Assembly (NCBI GenBank): GCA_035541995.1
Contig: DATKMG010000046.1
Coordinates: 1 to 8,480, forward strand
DNA from: DATKMG01 sp035541995
GTDB lineage: Bacteria; Acidobacteriota; Terriglobia; Versatilivoradales; Versatilivoraceae
Length of the DNA stretch: 8,480 nucleotides
Direction of reading: 5' to 3'
The notes under the pieces were generated by a model. It was not told the DNA's origin. It did not search any database and was given only the letters and a program-made list of their open reading frames with translations. Made by a program: the position numbers and the translations under genes. Shown here in pieces: positions 6,808 to 8,480 of this stretch; position 1 is the first letter of the stretch, and every line of letters starts with the position of its first letter.

Positions 6808-6980
6808 ATTCCCCTTTGAAAGGGGGTATGATGCTTTAATAAAGCTCCAAACCAAGGCTGCCGTGGGCTTGTCCCTCTTTCTTTCGGGACAAACGGGGGT
6901 GGCGCAGACATCGCAAAAGTCGCGATTTTTGCGCCACCAGCAAACAAAGACAACCCCCTCGCTCCCTTCAAAGTGGGAAT
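6808..6980. mobile_element. MITE-like palindromic element of about 173 bp
   Basis: The two ends are imperfect inverted repeats. The left end reads ATTCCCCTTTGAAAGGGGG (6808-6826); the right end, read on the minus strand from 6980, is ATTCCCACTTTGAAGGGAG. The difference is two single-base indels and one substitution. Inside are three nested palindromes: CCCCTTT/AAAGGGG at 6811-6825, TTGTCCC/GGGACAA at 6869-6892, and a long hairpin at 6898-6938. I could not find a clear target duplication, and there is no transposase gene inside. Short frames on both strands through the element look fortuitous. It sits between the start of the DUF2911 gene and the end of the isomerase-fold gene. Confidence 0.55.
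6898..6938. repeat. Long near-perfect hairpin within the MITE-like element
   Basis: GGTGGCGCA (6898-6906) is perfectly complementary to TGCGCCACC (6930-6938). Inside, ATCGC (6910-6914) pairs with GCGAT (6922-6926) around a 7-base loop. Between the two, G:T and A:T pairs form and only one mismatch interrupts the stem, giving about 16 pairs in all. This is the strongest foldback in the window. It is not followed by a T-run and so is probably not a simple terminator. Confidence 0.7.
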
Positions 6981-7059
6981 CGGCTTCATCTTCAGTCGTG
7001 TCCGTGAACTCGTGAGATCGCGGGGATCCTTTTGTGGCGAAATCTCGAGAGGCCGATGC

Positions 7060-7995
7060 CTAGATTGTTTTCACCAGGTTGTCTAGCACCTTCTGGCAGC
7101 CGGCATAAGGATCGCCCGGCCCCTCAAACTCAATCGAATAAACTCCCTTGAATCCTGCTCGCTTGGATATTTCGATGCACTTCGGAAAGTTATATTCCGT
7201 CTCTTTGCCACTGGCGTCGAATTTCATTCCTTTGGCGTGACAGACAACGCGTGCATAGGGAAAAAGAAGTTCCAATCCCTTCATCCGAGTTGCTTCATCC
7301 GGGAAGTTGAAGAAATCGGGCAACGCACCAACCTGCCCGCCACCGACCCCCTTGAAGACAGCGACCAGTTCCTCAGGGTGCTCCGAGCCGACTCCGCCAT
7401 GGTTTTCGATAATCACGTGCACGCCTTTAGACCGGCCATAATCGGAAAGTTGTTTGTATGAGTCTATCGTTGGGGCCAGGTTCTTGGGATCCATTTTGCC
7501 CGGATCGCACCTTACCGATCCGCACTGGATCTGTACCGCTATGTCGATCCATTTCTTTGCACCCTTGATCGCATTGTCGCGGACTTTCTTGTCCGGATCA
7601 GACAATCCTCCCTTTTCCCCCAATTCATCGATGTCGACGGGCATGTTCACAACTTTGGAACCGACCTCCGCGAGGCGGGCCTTGAGATCTGTCAGGTATG
7701 CTGACCCCGTTGAATCAAAATGTGGAGCGCACAACTCAAGGTTGTGAACCTTGTATTTGTCGGAAATCATCTTCGGAAAGTCCAGCAGCTTGAGCATCTC
7801 TCCGGGCAGCTTGAATTCCGGCTCACGCGTCGACGTAAAATAGTTGTGGAAGGTCCAGGTCGAGATGGAAATGCGGCCCAGCTTGTCAGCTGCAGCGCTC
7901 CCGCCGGAGTTCCACGCCTGCAGACCCTTAGGATACAGAACCATTCCCGCAATAGAACCTAGCGTCAAATTGGAGATAAAATAACGGCGTTTCAT
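7060..7995 (-). CDS. Sugar phosphate isomerase/epimerase-fold TIM barrel protein with Tat-like leader
   Basis: The 311-residue protein starts at an ATG with AGGAGG six bases upstream. The leader MKRRYFISNL followed by TLGSIAGMVL is a short twin-arginine-type signal, so export is likely. The rest resembles the xylose-isomerase-like / AP-endonuclease-2 TIM-barrel family: ISTWTFH at the first strand, HNLELCAPHF, KVVNMPV, VHVIIENHGG (E197), VGALPDFFN (D227), VVCHAKG (H253) and GVYSIEFEG (E289). These E, D, H, E residues fit the usual divalent metal site. Members interconvert sugars or sugar phosphates, or oxidised sugars after periplasmic oxidation. The substrate here is unknown. It is the second Tat-type barrel protein in the window, but is separated by 2.6 kb from the mannonate dehydratase homologue and is not in an operon with it. 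Confidence 0.85.
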   Translation of the reverse strand: MKRRYFISNLTLGSIAGMVLYPKGLQAWNSGGSAAADKLGRISISTWTFHNYFTSTREPEFKLPGEMLKLLDFPKMISDKYKVHNLELCAPHFDSTGSAYLTDLKARLAEVGSKVVNMPVDIDELGEKGGLSDPDKKVRDNAIKGAKKWIDIAVQIQCGSVRCDPGKMDPKNLAPTIDSYKQLSDYGRSKGVHVIIENHGGVGSEHPEELVAVFKGVGGGQVGALPDFFNFPDEATRMKGLELLFPYARVVCHAKGMKFDASGKETEYNFPKCIEISKRAGFKGVYSIEFEGPGDPYAGCQKVLDNLVKTI

Positions 7996-8058
7996 GAATC
8001 CTCCTTTTATCTAATGTTCGAAGGGATGAGCAAGGATTAGGCAGGTTCCGACTACGAT

Positions 8059-8068
8059 GTGACGTCAC
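8059..8068. promoter_or_regulatory. 10-bp palindrome (candidate operator) in the leader of the isomerase-fold gene
   Basis: GTGACGTCAC is a perfect palindrome. It lies 64 bases upstream of the ATG at 7995 and about 20 bases downstream of the TATAAT box, where a bound repressor would block early transcription. Which regulator might bind is unknown. Confidence 0.35.
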
Positions 8069-8088
8069 TTACCCTGCCAGAACGATTG

Positions 8089-8117
8089 ATTATAAGTTAA
8101 TAGCTGCCTGAAGTCGC
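8089..8117 (-). promoter_or_regulatory. Sigma-70-type promoter of the isomerase-fold gene
   Basis: On the minus strand TATAAT (8094-8089) is a perfect -10 box. A 17-base spacer separates it from GCGACT (8117-8112), which matches TTGACA at three positions (GAC). Transcription would start near 8082, giving a leader of about 87 bases before the ATG at 7995. Confidence 0.55.
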
Positions 8118-8416
8118 TCCATTTTTCGAGGTCTTAGTAATGATTAGAGGGTTTGAAGGAAGCGAACCGGGGTATCCCAGACCCCGCTGGAATTCTTAGC
8201 CACGCCTGAAAAAGCTTACGGAGCAAGCGTTCCACCCGGATGGAGCGGGCGCTCTCGCACGCGCTTTCTGGCGGGAGCCCGTTTCCTCCTTTTCCCCTTT
8301 TGACTGATCTAATACAAGTCTCATTTAACAAACACGGACAAGGGTTCGAACTCTCAATTCCCGGGGGCCGCTCTGTTCGTATTCCTTTCTTTAGCGATCT
8401 GTAGCAAGGATGCCTG
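8118..8416. other. Non-coding interval with several small hairpins
   Basis: No convincing gene is present; a 65-codon minus-strand frame (8134-8331) has no clear ribosome binding site and no recognised homology. Two tidy foldbacks occur: CGGGGT/ACCCCG at 8168-8186 with a 7-base loop, and CGTTCCA/TGGAGCG at 8228-8247 with a 6-base loop and one T:G pair. A looser one, with GC-rich arms GGGCGCTCTCGC and GCGGGAGCCC, lies in about 8247-8282. They could be a decayed repeat element or a structured leader; nothing decides between these. Confidence 0.4.
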
Positions 8417-8480
8417 TTAGCCGACGCGTCCCTGGGTCATTACGATCATAGCCACAAGGATGACCAGTATTCCTGCCAGA
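8417..8480 (-). CDS. C-terminal membrane segment of a gene entering from the right edge
   Basis: On the minus strand the last frame before a TAA at 8419-8417 reads LAGILVILVAMIVMTQGRVG. That is a strongly hydrophobic helix with a short polar tail, typical of the end of an inner-membrane protein. Only 20 residues are visible, so neither the family nor even the reality of the gene is certain. It points the same way as the isomerase-fold gene but lies about 420 bases upstream, and the TATAAT box between them suggests separate transcription. Confidence 0.4.
   Translation of the reverse strand, partial: LAGILVILVAMIVMTQGRVG

Noticed and set aside
6801..7015. Small frames on both strands across the MITE-like element
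   Set aside because: They follow the palindromic repeat, lack ribosome binding sites and look like translation of non-coding repeat DNA.
7004..7052. Imperfect foldback downstream of the isomerase-fold gene
   Set aside because: Arms CTCGTGAGATCGC and GCGAAATCTCGAG need several gaps and no T-run follows on the minus strand, so it is not a credible terminator.
8134..8331. 65-codon minus-strand frame
   Set aside because: No clear ribosome binding site, arginine- and serine-rich composition, no recognisable family; it covers the hairpin-rich interval.

Overview
The window looks like a chromosomal stretch of a free-living, saccharolytic, Gram-negative-type bacterium. My best guess is Acidobacteriota, with Verrucomicrobiota or Planctomycetota as alternatives. 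The reasons are the set of exported carbohydrate-active proteins, two sugar-isomerase-fold proteins with twin-arginine leaders, a DUF2911 protein, a REP-type transposase relic and strong AGGAGG-type ribosome binding sites. This assignment is inference; there is no rRNA or other phylogenetic marker here.

Layout, left to right. Positions 1-1592 (minus) hold the first 530 codons of a large secreted protein: signal peptide, DNRLRE-type beta-sandwich, Fn3-like module, then the start of a GH123/DUF4091-like region. The gene runs off the left edge. A non-coding stretch of about 330 bases separates it from a divergent plus-strand gene (1924-3204) for an exported TraB/TIKI-clan protein with C-terminal TPR-like helices. 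Convergent to that, with a 37-base gap, is a Tat-exported mannonate dehydratase (UxuA-family) homologue (3242-4396, minus). Divergent from it is a clean gene for the di-iron iron-sulfur repair protein RIC/YtfE/ScdA (4672-5409, plus). A CRP/FNR-family-like dyad lies 75 bases before its start.

Positions 5397-6039 are a gene graveyard. They hold a C-terminal relic of a REP-associated tyrosine transposase fused to a REP-like palindrome, followed by a class I glutamine amidotransferase whose catalytic middle has been deleted. Next come a secreted DUF2911 protein (6120-6779, minus), a MITE-like palindromic element of about 173 bp (6808-6980), and a Tat-type xylose-isomerase-fold sugar epimerase/isomerase (7060-7995, minus). 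The last gene has a perfect TATAAT box and a 10-bp palindrome in its leader. The final 485 bases are mostly non-coding and rich in small hairpins. They end in the C-terminal membrane segment of a minus-strand gene that enters from the right edge.

The polysaccharide-active protein, the mannonate dehydratase homologue and the isomerase-fold protein suggest scavenging of plant or algal sugars and sugar acids, at least partly outside the cytoplasm. RIC suggests exposure to nitric oxide or oxidative stress. They do not form one operon. I see no CRISPR array, tRNA, rRNA, phage module or defence island, and no convincing wholly new system. The most unusual items are the remnants and small palindromic elements between 5397 and 6980.
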